This document shows, piece by piece, positions 8,906 through 16,954 of a DNA stretch of 64,000 nt. This DNA comes from an uncultured bacterium (lineage in GTDB: Bacteria > CSSED10-310 > CALFER01). The DNA lies in assembly GCA_937951895.1 (NCBI GenBank), contig CALFER010000073.1, positions 1-64,000 on the forward strand. The letters are read 5' to 3'. The stretch's first letter is position 1, and the number at the start of each line of letters is the position of its first letter. A program made the translations under genes and the position numbers. The notes under the pieces are model-generated. The model saw nothing but the letters and a program-made list of their open reading frames with translations, had not been told where the DNA came from and did not search any database.

Positions 8906-9881
8906 GATCCCTTCTTCCCGCGGTTTGTTCGACAGGGCTTTCGAATTATCCCGTCAACGGCACGGTTCGACGCTCAGCGTGCATGTTCCCGGCATGTTCT
9001 GCTGGGACGGCGTCCGGGGCCGTTATCCGGCGATTTCGGTCACGGGCCCGATCTGTGAACTCCAGTGCGATCACTGCCGCGGCCGTCTGCTGAAAACGCT
9101 CCCTGTCGAGACAACGCCGGAGGGCCTGATCGCCCGTTGCCGGCGTCTCGATGCGGAGGGGTTTCCGGGTGTGCTGCTCACGGGCGGTTGCGATCGCTCC
9201 GGCCGTCTCCCCTGGCCCCGTTTTGCGGATGCGATCGAGGCCATCCGCCGCAGTACATCCCTGTTCCTGTCGTTTCATGCCGGAGTCATCGACCGGGGCA
9301 CGGCACAACGAATGAAAGACGCCGGTGCCCATCAGGCGCTGCTGGATGTTGCCGGTTCGGATGCCACGATCCGTCGCGTGTTTCATCTCGAAGGCGGGCG
9401 GGCCGTCATGGCGGAATCGCTGGACGCTCTCGCCGCGGCAGGACTCGACACGACGCCGCACATCATTCTGGGGCTGGACGGGGCGGACATCCGCGAGGAA
9501 TACGGCGCGCTGGACCTGATCGACGCCCACATCCGCCCTTCCGCACTCGCCGTCGTCATCCGGATGCCGCTCGCGGACACGCCGCTGATGCGTCTGAGCG
9601 CTCCTCAACCGGATGATGTCGGACTGTTTCTGGCGACCGCGCGCATGCATGTCCCCGATGCCGTGCTGTCGCTCGGGTGTGCGCGTCCGCGGCACATCGG
9701 GGCGTATGAGCGTGTCGCCGTGGATGCCGGGGTCAACCGGATTGCGCTGGCATCGGAAGAAACCCTGGCGTATGCTCGTAAGAGGGGTCTGACCATTCGG
9801 CGCGAATGGGTGTGCTGTTCGGTGCCGGATCGGTATCTGGAACACGGAAAGAGGCAGGATGGACCGCAGGGAATCACCTGA
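8895..9881 (+). CDS. lipS1: LipS1-like radical SAM protein (lipoyl synthase component)
   Basis: 328 aa from the ATG at 8895, which overlaps the end of lipT by 11 bp; the much longer upstream ORF is out of register with real coding. The radical SAM cluster is ICELQCDHC, with cysteines at 54, 58 and 61 (CX3CX2C). The LLTGGCD segment supplies a SAM-contacting GG motif. C-terminal cysteines in LSLGCARP and REWVCCSV could hold a second Fe-S cluster, the sulfur donor expected of lipoyl synthases. Its place next to a lipoate ligase, LipT and a biotin-synthase-like protein identifies it as the probable LipS1, which acts with LipS2 to insert sulfur at C6 and C8 of protein-bound octanoyl groups. Confidence 0.7.
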   Translation: MTSEIPSSRGLFDRAFELSRQRHGSTLSVHVPGMFCWDGVRGRYPAISVTGPICELQCDHCRGRLLKTLPVETTPEGLIARCRRLDAEGFPGVLLTGGCDRSGRLPWPRFADAIEAIRRSTSLFLSFHAGVIDRGTAQRMKDAGAHQALLDVAGSDATIRRVFHLEGGRAVMAESLDALAAAGLDTTPHIILGLDGADIREEYGALDLIDAHIRPSALAVVIRMPLADTPLMRLSAPQPDDVGLFLATARMHVPDAVLSLGCARPRHIGAYERVAVDAGVNRIALASEETLAYARKRGLTIRREWVCCSVPDRYLEHGKRQDGPQGIT

Positions 9882-10926
9882 TCACGTCAAAATTTCGACG
9901 GCGGCTGCGATGACGTTGGGGCTGAAGCACGGTCTGTTTTATCGCAACGCCCGGCTTTACTGCATCAATCTGCTGCAGCATTACGAGGATGGTTGCCGGG
10001 CGAACTGCGCGTATTGCGGTCTGTCGAGGCACCGGAAGATCGGGCACGGGAAGGCGAGTTTCATCCGCGTCGAATGGCCACTGGAGGATCTCGGGGTGCT
10101 GATCGACCGGATGCGCGAGCGCACCGACCGGGTGAAGCGGATCTGCCTGTCGATGATCACGCATCCCCGCGCTGCACAGGACGCTCACCGGATTGTGACG
10201 CGCCTCCGCGGTGCACTCGATATTCCGATTTCCGTATTGCTCTCGCCGACCGTCATCGATCGGAACGACCTCGAGCGCATGCGCGGGTTGGGCGTCGACC
10301 GTGTCGGCATTGCGGTTGACGGCGCGACGCCGCTCGTATTCGATCGTTATCGTGGCCGGGCCGTCGGCGGTCCGCACGTGTGGGATCGCTATTGGGACTG
10401 TTTTCGGGACGCGGTGGAGGTGTTTGGTCCCGGCATGTGCGGCTCGCATCTCATTGTGGGACTCGGCGAGACTGAACGTGAGATGGTTGCAGCGTTTTTT
10501 CGCACACGCGAATTCGGCGGTGTCACGCATCTCTTTTCGTTCTTTCCGGAATCCGGCAGTGCGCTTGAAGATCGATCGCCTCCTCCGATGGATCAGTACC
10601 GCCGGATGCAGCTCGCCCGTTATCTGATCGATGAGGGGTTCGCGACGCGCGAGCGGTTCGGTTTCGACGACACCGGGCGGCTCGAACGGATCGAGATCGA
10701 TCAGGAGGTGCTGGAGGCGGTGATTACGGGAGGTGTGCCGTTCCGGACGAGCGGGTGTCCTGGATTAGACGGTGAGGTTGCGTGCAATCGTCCGTATGCG
10801 AACAGCCTGCCGGGAGACGATATCCGGAATTTCCCGTTCGCGCCGACTGCAGAGGATCTCGATCTGATCCGTCGTCAATTCCGTGTCGATGATGCGGTGC
10901 GCACTCGCCCCTCGCATCCCCAATGA
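9859..10926 (+). CDS. lipS2: LipS2-like, biotin-synthase-related radical SAM protein
   Basis: 355 aa, overlapping lipS1 by 23 bp. The radical SAM motif is CRANCAYC with cysteines 46, 50 and 53. The following fold (LSMITHPRAAQDAHRI, then GSHLIVGLGETEREM) is like biotin synthase and related TIM barrels. The C-terminal SGCPGLDGEVACNRPYAN contains two further cysteines that may ligate an auxiliary cluster. In Thermococcus and in several bacteria the paired LipS1 and LipS2 together replace the single-subunit LipA. Biotin synthase is the main alternative, but no other biotin gene is present and the context is lipoate assembly. Confidence 0.7.
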   Translation: MDRRESPDHVKISTAAAMTLGLKHGLFYRNARLYCINLLQHYEDGCRANCAYCGLSRHRKIGHGKASFIRVEWPLEDLGVLIDRMRERTDRVKRICLSMITHPRAAQDAHRIVTRLRGALDIPISVLLSPTVIDRNDLERMRGLGVDRVGIAVDGATPLVFDRYRGRAVGGPHVWDRYWDCFRDAVEVFGPGMCGSHLIVGLGETEREMVAAFFRTREFGGVTHLFSFFPESGSALEDRSPPPMDQYRRMQLARYLIDEGFATRERFGFDDTGRLERIEIDQEVLEAVITGGVPFRTSGCPGLDGEVACNRPYANSLPGDDIRNFPFAPTAEDLDLIRRQFRVDDAVRTRPSHPQ

Positions 10927-10927
10927 G

Positions 10928-13900
10928 TTAATACGCGAATTCGGTTCCTGCAATGGTGGTGATCAGGGACCCGTTCGCGGGATCCACACACCCACCCCAG
11001 AACCATAGATTCGATGCATGCCCGACATCCCCCGACGGCCAGGTAAACTGCAAGACAACGATCGTCGATACACCGTGCAGCAAGACACTCTCAATGCCCT
11101 GCAATTCAGGCGTCCATTCCGGCCAGAAATAGTAACTGCCGTAGACATCCAGAACGATGATCTCGAAAACGGATCGTGGTGCTCCGGAATTGACTGCCCG
11201 CCGGGACAGATCGAATGGATCGCCAGCATCGAAATGATCATCGTTCAGAAGCAGTTCATACGGCACCGTCCCGGGAGTCGTTGTTGCAGACGGAGTATTG
11301 GTGTAACTCGGTAATGGAGTCGGTGACGCGGTCGGACTGGCTGCCGGTGTGGGCGTACAGGGCGGCCAGGTCGGAATCCGGGGTAGTGGAGTTCGGGACA
11401 GCGGCCCACCCCACGGCCCGATGTCGCACCGCGTACCGTCCGGATCGTTATATGCGGGTTCCGGATTGCCCGCGTCGATCAACGGCGAATCATACGCATA
11501 TCCGTCCGTGATTCTGCGAAGTTCGAAATCGGGAAGGAAATAGGTATCTCCGACTTCCGCGGATTCAGAGGGATCTTCCAGAAAGTACAGGGTCGTTTCG
11601 TCGTTGTCCTCGCAACGGAAAATCCGGTCGGACCGGAGAATCGCGGGATTGACGGGTAGACCCCGGTAGTCTCCGGGTATCCAGCTAGCGGTGTCGTCGA
11701 TCAGATAGCCCGGACCGATTTCGGTGATCATCCCGGATCCCCGAATGCCGGGTTCGACATCGAGATTGGTCGGGAGCGTGCAGCCCGGCAGATCGCTGTA
11801 AGACGCGCGTTCGCAATCGATCGAATCGATCATGTTATAATACGAGATCCCATGCCGACCCCATGCCGCGCTGTTCCAGTTCGCATCGATGTTGGTGGCC
11901 ATCGCCAGAGAATGATCCATCGAGAACACTCCGGACATGAATGTCGAATACATGTACACGTTTTCGAACCGTCGGGTGAGATACACGCCGATATTGTTGT
12001 AATACAAAACTTGACTGTCTGTGCTCCAGTAACTCGGATACGGATACTCCAGCCGATCACAATACATGAGGTTATGAGTGACCGAGAACGGAATCGACTG
12101 GTTGACGACGGCGATATCCGTGTTTCTCATCACGTTCCGTACAATCTGGCTCCGGGGATCCGGTCCCCACGTGTAGAACATGCCTCCTTTTACATAGTTA
12201 TCCAGAAACGTGTAGTAACCGGAACACGTATTCTGCATCTGTTCGATCTCGTTGTGGCGGACATCGAGTGGAGTGTCCGGATCGATCGCTCCAAACCAGA
12301 ACTGACCGAATCCGGTATGGTTCTCAGATACAGATCCCGAAGATACATACAATTTCGAGAAGCTGTTTCCAGAGATCCTGTTTGCGTTACTGAAACCCGT
12401 CTCGAACAGAGATCCATTGAATGTGTTGTTTTCGACGACAGCTGAACTGCCGAAATAGATGCTTGTGCAGTAATCCAGTGGTCCGGATGCCTCCACATCC
12501 CGCTCCTGATATGTATTTTTTATCTCCGAATCGATTCCTCTGACTTCCACCAGCCTGAACCTTTCGGGATTGTCGGATCGCAATGTCAAATCGGATAGAG
12601 ACATTCGAACGCCACCCACCAGAAGATGTACCGGCTGATTGTCGTTATCCAGAATGGTATTCCCGATCTCCGATCCTTCCAAAGATTCGTAGTCTTGGAA
12701 ATATACCGGATAGACTTCACCATTGGAGGATGGCGAGTAGACACCGGGACGTGCACGGATCGTGACCGGCATCCAACGGCTTCCCTCGACCTGCCTGACC
12801 ACCCGCCCGATCGTTCGGTAGGGATGATCCGGAGATCCGCTTCCGGTCAGGTCGCTTCCATTCGAGGAATCCGCATAGGATGTATCGGAGTGGAGATTGA
12901 TCGGAATGTCCATCGATCCCGATGCATCGGTTGAGGTCCAGTCCATCCGGATGACAGCCGGAAAACACCAGCCCGTCCGGATCGGAACGCTCCATGAAGT
13001 CCCGGTACCGACCGGCCAGTCGGCGTCTCCGGTCAGAAGATCGGGATATGAGATGGCTTGTGTCTGGAGCAACATATCCGAACCGTTCAGGACGCACTGT
13101 GCCGTCAGATCCATCGCGTCTTCGCCGCCGTTCGCCAGTTTGATTCGAATGAATCCGGATTCATTCAGTTCGGGAATCCCGTTATTGTTTCCCCTGGTTT
13201 CCGGGAGTTCGATCGCTTCGATATAGAGCTGCGGAGTAAAGGTGTATTCGTGAATTCCCATATCGATTCGAGTGCCTCCACCGGGAGGCACCGGATCGGC
13301 AGGATCCCCTGCATCGATACATGGAGAACCTTTACGCAGGCGGAAATCCAGATTAATGGCATCCAGAAATTCAGGATCATCCGATATGTTTCCTTGGCCA
13401 GTTTGAATTACATCCATACGGCAATAAGACAAACTAACATCCGCTCCCTGATCTATGCGAAATTCTTCAAGGCACTGATAAAACACAGTATTATAGATTT
13501 GAACCGTGCAATCTGATAACATTTGCAAGCCCTTTTGACACTTACATACTATGCTGTTCCTGATGTAACCATTACTATCATTCGAAAATGCAATTCCAGA
13601 ATCGGAGGCCCCATACACAATGCAATTCTCAATCATTACATTCTCTGAGAAGTAGTTTACATGCAGAAATTGCGCACGAAGTCTTGAGACTATTGAGTGA
13701 TTTGCCGCGCAGGACTCCGTTCCTATGTAAAGATAATTTACAGATGAACGTATCCCCGAACCATATACATTAATGTACGCTGTTAATCGAATGCGAAGAT
13801 CATCTCCACTTCCGCCAGGTCCATAATGTCCTGGTGCGAGATGAATCGTATGAGGGTTCTCGGGTGTGCCCGTTATCGAATCGATCGCGAACTGGAGTTT

Positions 13901-14056
13901 CTTCCAGGGATTCGCCTGGCTGCCATCTCCGCTTTCATCACTGCCGTTGACGGCATCGCCGTAGTAGTCTGAAGCAAAAGTTGGAGTGCAGAATACAAAT
14001 AGAATCAGAAACAGTAGGATACATCGAACTCGCCGGGGGATCCGCCGGATTTTCAT
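10928..14056 (-). CDS. Secreted parallel beta-helix protein with two DUF1565-like modules (cassette gene A)
   Basis: 1042 aa from the ATG at 14056, which has GGAGG six bases upstream and starts a clear signal peptide (KIRRIPRRVRC, then a Leu/Phe-rich core ending FASDYY). Two DUF1565-type segments (DAVNGSDESGDGS near residue 30 and ADSSNGSDLTGSGS near 410) each introduce PbH1-type right-handed beta-helix repeats. SPCIDAGDP and PLIDAGNP mark the ends of helices. A Thr/Pro linker near 920-960 leads to a conserved terminal domain of about 85 residues (LDVYGSYYFWPEWT, LQFTWPSGDVGHAS). Extracellular or surface-exposed; polysaccharide binding or lyase activity is possible but no catalytic residues are recognisable. 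Its stop lies two bases after lipS2. Confidence 0.8.
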   Translation of the reverse strand: MKIRRIPRRVRCILLFLILFVFCTPTFASDYYGDAVNGSDESGDGSQANPWKKLQFAIDSITGTPENPHTIHLAPGHYGPGGSGDDLRIRLTAYINVYGSGIRSSVNYLYIGTESCAANHSIVSRLRAQFLHVNYFSENVMIENCIVYGASDSGIAFSNDSNGYIRNSIVCKCQKGLQMLSDCTVQIYNTVFYQCLEEFRIDQGADVSLSYCRMDVIQTGQGNISDDPEFLDAINLDFRLRKGSPCIDAGDPADPVPPGGGTRIDMGIHEYTFTPQLYIEAIELPETRGNNNGIPELNESGFIRIKLANGGEDAMDLTAQCVLNGSDMLLQTQAISYPDLLTGDADWPVGTGTSWSVPIRTGWCFPAVIRMDWTSTDASGSMDIPINLHSDTSYADSSNGSDLTGSGSPDHPYRTIGRVVRQVEGSRWMPVTIRARPGVYSPSSNGEVYPVYFQDYESLEGSEIGNTILDNDNQPVHLLVGGVRMSLSDLTLRSDNPERFRLVEVRGIDSEIKNTYQERDVEASGPLDYCTSIYFGSSAVVENNTFNGSLFETGFSNANRISGNSFSKLYVSSGSVSENHTGFGQFWFGAIDPDTPLDVRHNEIEQMQNTCSGYYTFLDNYVKGGMFYTWGPDPRSQIVRNVMRNTDIAVVNQSIPFSVTHNLMYCDRLEYPYPSYWSTDSQVLYYNNIGVYLTRRFENVYMYSTFMSGVFSMDHSLAMATNIDANWNSAAWGRHGISYYNMIDSIDCERASYSDLPGCTLPTNLDVEPGIRGSGMITEIGPGYLIDDTASWIPGDYRGLPVNPAILRSDRIFRCEDNDETTLYFLEDPSESAEVGDTYFLPDFELRRITDGYAYDSPLIDAGNPEPAYNDPDGTRCDIGPWGGPLSRTPLPRIPTWPPCTPTPAASPTASPTPLPSYTNTPSATTTPGTVPYELLLNDDHFDAGDPFDLSRRAVNSGAPRSVFEIIVLDVYGSYYFWPEWTPELQGIESVLLHGVSTIVVLQFTWPSGDVGHASNLWFWGGCVDPANGSLITTIAGTEFAY

Positions 14057-14073
14057 CGCAGCCTCCTGACACG

Positions 14074-14102
14074 AGCTTACCCCAGGTCGCGCGGCAATGC
14101 AA
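14074..14102 (-). promoter_or_regulatory. Candidate promoter of cassette gene A
   Basis: On the minus strand TTGCAT and TAAGCT are separated by 17 bp and stand 18 bp upstream of the A start. The second cassette has TTGCGA-17 bp-TAAGCT at the equivalent site. The spacer holds CGCGCGAC in both. Conservation between copies, rather than the match to consensus, is the main support. Confidence 0.45.
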
Positions 14103-14121
14103 TTTATTTTATATTCCCATA

Positions 14122-14150
14122 TTGACTTTTTTTTTTTTTCATCGCATACT
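14122..14150 (+). promoter_or_regulatory. Candidate poly-T-spacer promoter of cassette genes B-C
   Basis: TTGACT (14122-14127) and CATACT (14145-14150) are 17 bp apart, and 12 of those 17 bases are T, continuing the T of the -35 box for a run of 13. The homologous promoter of B' also has 13 T with an 18-bp spacer and CATAAT. Length changes in the tract would alter promoter strength. Confidence 0.6.
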
Positions 14151-14210
14151 TGTCTCATAAAACAGCTGCTTCCGCAAAAACCAGCGGCCGTTTACAAAGG
14201 AGACCCAGTC

Positions 14211-16943
14211 ATGGTAAGAACAATCATGCTGTTCTCACTCGGACTCCTCATCATTCTACCCGGCACGTCCGCGGAAGAATGTCTGTGGCAGTCCAAACCA
14301 TACGGGACGGATCGGCCGATCCCCCGCGCATTCTTTGCGTCCGCGCATGATTACCACCACGATACGGAGAACAACAAGCTTTACGTGCATGGTGGCATCG
14401 GGCCTGCCGGCTCGACAATGGATCCGGATGGTGCTCTATGGTACACCACGCTGCACAACGAAGGAAACTGGGAAAAGTTAGTGCCGGTCGGGATGTTCGG
14501 GATTCCACCGGCACGCAGTTACATGGATGCCGTGATCGTGCCTCAGAATCTCACCGAACTGAATTCCAACACAATCAAGCGTTTCATCCATTTCGTGACC
14601 TTTGGAGGGCTCAATGCCGGAGGCGTTCCCTCGAACGATCTCTGGATCTGCACCAAAGTATTCACCGATTTCGCACATTTCGGGAGCGATTGTCACTGGC
14701 GCTGGCTTCACGCATCACAAAGCGGAGATGTCCCCGGTGCTCGGTCTCAGCATCGTATGGTATATATCCCACCGACGGAAAGCGAACCCGGTTTTCGGAT
14801 CTTTCTTGCCGGTGGTGTTGACGCAAACGGAGACCCACTTGAAGACGCCTATATCGGTACCCTGACCTGGACGCTGACTGCGTCGCAGGGGAATCCATGG
14901 AGCTATTCCCTGACAGCGTCCTGCGTATGGGAGGATATCGATCTCGATACCGCATCCATAGCCAATGTTGGCCTGTACGGTCACACTGCCGTATTTGATC
15001 CGTATTATGACGATCAAAACCAGCCCGGAGCTCACCCGCGAGTCATTCTGTATGGTGGTTATGATGAATCGGACGATCTGACCGATGTGATGGTGTCATA
15101 CGATCTGGTCGATGAGGAATGGGTGGAAATCCCACCTGAAAACAAAGCTCCGGAGCCGCATGCATACCACGTATGCATCCTGGATCCGAGAGAGGACTGC
15201 CTGATCGTTCAAGGAGGCAGGGACGAACGGGGCGGGGTCGATGACGACATGTATTTCTTCGACCTGACCACATTGGAATGGTCAACCTATATCGGGACCG
15301 GCAGTCCGAGACGATATGGTCACGCTGCCTGCTGTTACTGGTTCACGGTCTTCGGTGGCCTGGAGGAAGACAGCAGTTACAATGAGAATCTCATGGATGA
15401 TATTCTCGAGTTCAAACCGGAAGAGCCGTACAAGAAATGGACGATCGAACCGGAGAGCGTTTATGGATTGGACAATCCAGCGTCCGTACTGGATACCCAG
15501 AGAATCAAGAACGGCGATTGGGTCGAGATCCATTCCGGGGGAGCCGATCATTTCTACGAGTGCAGGTTTACTGTTCCTTATTTCATTGGTCATGTAACCG
15601 TCGAGGGTGTGTCCCATGATGGATATCGCCCGGCGATTTTCTGGCCGTATTCACCGGTCGGGATCGATGCGCCGTTGAGCCAGTTTCTGGATGATGACAT
15701 GCCCCTGTATGAATCCCTCTCGGATTATTTTCGGTTCGGGAGCAGTTCGTACGTGATCCGTGACGGGGCCGGGATCACCCTGCGCAATCTGAGGATCGGT
15801 CATTATGATGAGGAACCCGGCTATCCGATCCCGGACGCGGTTCTGAGCGATCTGGAGGCGGTGGAGACATCGAACGATCTCCTGCTCAGAGATCCCGGTA
15901 TCCTGATGAATGCGCCCACACAGGTGGAGGATTGTGTATTGGAAGGAAACATTGATGGAATCACGATGATCTGTGTGTCTTCGATTCCCGGGTTTCAGGA
16001 GGCATCGGTAACCGATTCGGTTTTCGAGAACAACTACATCGGTGCGGTGATCCTGGAGACATCGCATGTATTCCGCAATAATCGCGTGAAGAAGAGTTAC
16101 CTGACGGGTGTCATGCTGGAAAAAGGCGCGCACGGGCGGGTACATGACAATGTTTTCGAGGGAAACGGAAAGGAACCGGATGTGGCATTCAGCGACTGGC
16201 GCAGCGACATTCTGTGCAGCTTCGATGTCACCTCACGGGTGCCGCACATCCAGACGCCCCTGATCTACAACAACACCTTTGTGGCATCGGAAGATTCCTA
16301 TCGGTGCCTGGCGGTCACGTCTCATACGCAGGGGATGCAGTACCTGAACTGCCCGGTTTTTCTGAACAACATCCTGTATCATCCGGATCAGGGGATTGAA
16401 GCAGCCATTTACTTCCAGGGATCGCGCAGCCGGATACGGGCCCATGCCAACACGTTCTATTGCAATTCAAAATGGCTGAGTCTCGCCAGCCGGAGCACCG
16501 CCTGCGTCGATGACATCGGAGACGAGGATCCCTTGTTCGCTTCCGTAAGCACGAGTGACTACCATCTCGGCAGCGCATCTCCTTCGATCAATGCCGGATA
16601 CTACTCTCTGTTTCCGGGAATCACGTCGGAAGGGGTCTATTCGGATTATCATCTGCTGGACGCCGGATATCATTTCTCGAACGATTCTCCCGCGGTGGAT
16701 CCGGTGACGGATCTTTCGGCGGACGGCGATACGATCAGTTGGACAGCGCCACAACCCACACCCCAAGGATACCTCGTGATCCGGACGTTTGGACAGGAAT
16801 TCATTCTCGGGGTTGACTATCTGAGTTATCTCGAAACCACGTACTCCGTCGATACTGAGTGGCTGAATCTGGGACTGTGGTTCGGGATCTCGGCGTTCTC
16901 CTCCAGCGGGCAGTTCAGCACTCCCGCCTTCATCCAAATGTGA
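14211..16943 (+). CDS. Secreted kelch-repeat/beta-helix protein (cassette gene B)
   Basis: 910 aa from the ATG at 14211, with AAAGGAG upstream and a signal peptide (VRTIMLFSLGLLIILPGTSAE). Residues about 30-400 hold kelch-like blades: YVHGGIGPAGS, VTFGGLNAGG, ILYGGYDESDD, IVQGGRDERGG and TVFGGLEEDS. About 420-810 is a right-handed beta-helix with PbH1 repeats (ITLRNLRIGHY, VFENNYIGAVILETSHVFRNN). The end is a fibronectin-III-like module (DPVTDLSADGDTISWTAP). The combination suggests a ligand-binding propeller presented on a stiff helical stalk; the ligand is unknown. C follows after 11 bp, so B and C are co-transcribed. Confidence 0.8.
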   Translation: MVRTIMLFSLGLLIILPGTSAEECLWQSKPYGTDRPIPRAFFASAHDYHHDTENNKLYVHGGIGPAGSTMDPDGALWYTTLHNEGNWEKLVPVGMFGIPPARSYMDAVIVPQNLTELNSNTIKRFIHFVTFGGLNAGGVPSNDLWICTKVFTDFAHFGSDCHWRWLHASQSGDVPGARSQHRMVYIPPTESEPGFRIFLAGGVDANGDPLEDAYIGTLTWTLTASQGNPWSYSLTASCVWEDIDLDTASIANVGLYGHTAVFDPYYDDQNQPGAHPRVILYGGYDESDDLTDVMVSYDLVDEEWVEIPPENKAPEPHAYHVCILDPREDCLIVQGGRDERGGVDDDMYFFDLTTLEWSTYIGTGSPRRYGHAACCYWFTVFGGLEEDSSYNENLMDDILEFKPEEPYKKWTIEPESVYGLDNPASVLDTQRIKNGDWVEIHSGGADHFYECRFTVPYFIGHVTVEGVSHDGYRPAIFWPYSPVGIDAPLSQFLDDDMPLYESLSDYFRFGSSSYVIRDGAGITLRNLRIGHYDEEPGYPIPDAVLSDLEAVETSNDLLLRDPGILMNAPTQVEDCVLEGNIDGITMICVSSIPGFQEASVTDSVFENNYIGAVILETSHVFRNNRVKKSYLTGVMLEKGAHGRVHDNVFEGNGKEPDVAFSDWRSDILCSFDVTSRVPHIQTPLIYNNTFVASEDSYRCLAVTSHTQGMQYLNCPVFLNNILYHPDQGIEAAIYFQGSRSRIRAHANTFYCNSKWLSLASRSTACVDDIGDEDPLFASVSTSDYHLGSASPSINAGYYSLFPGITSEGVYSDYHLLDAGYHFSNDSPAVDPVTDLSADGDTISWTAPQPTPQGYLVIRTFGQEFILGVDYLSYLETTYSVDTEWLNLGLWFGISAFSSSGQFSTPAFIQM

Positions 16944-16954
16944 AAGGAAATCAC

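Noticed and set aside
9859..10926. Biotin synthase (BioB)
   Set aside because: The cluster motif and fold are similar, but the context is lipoate ligase, LipT and a second radical SAM protein, and no biotin genes are present.
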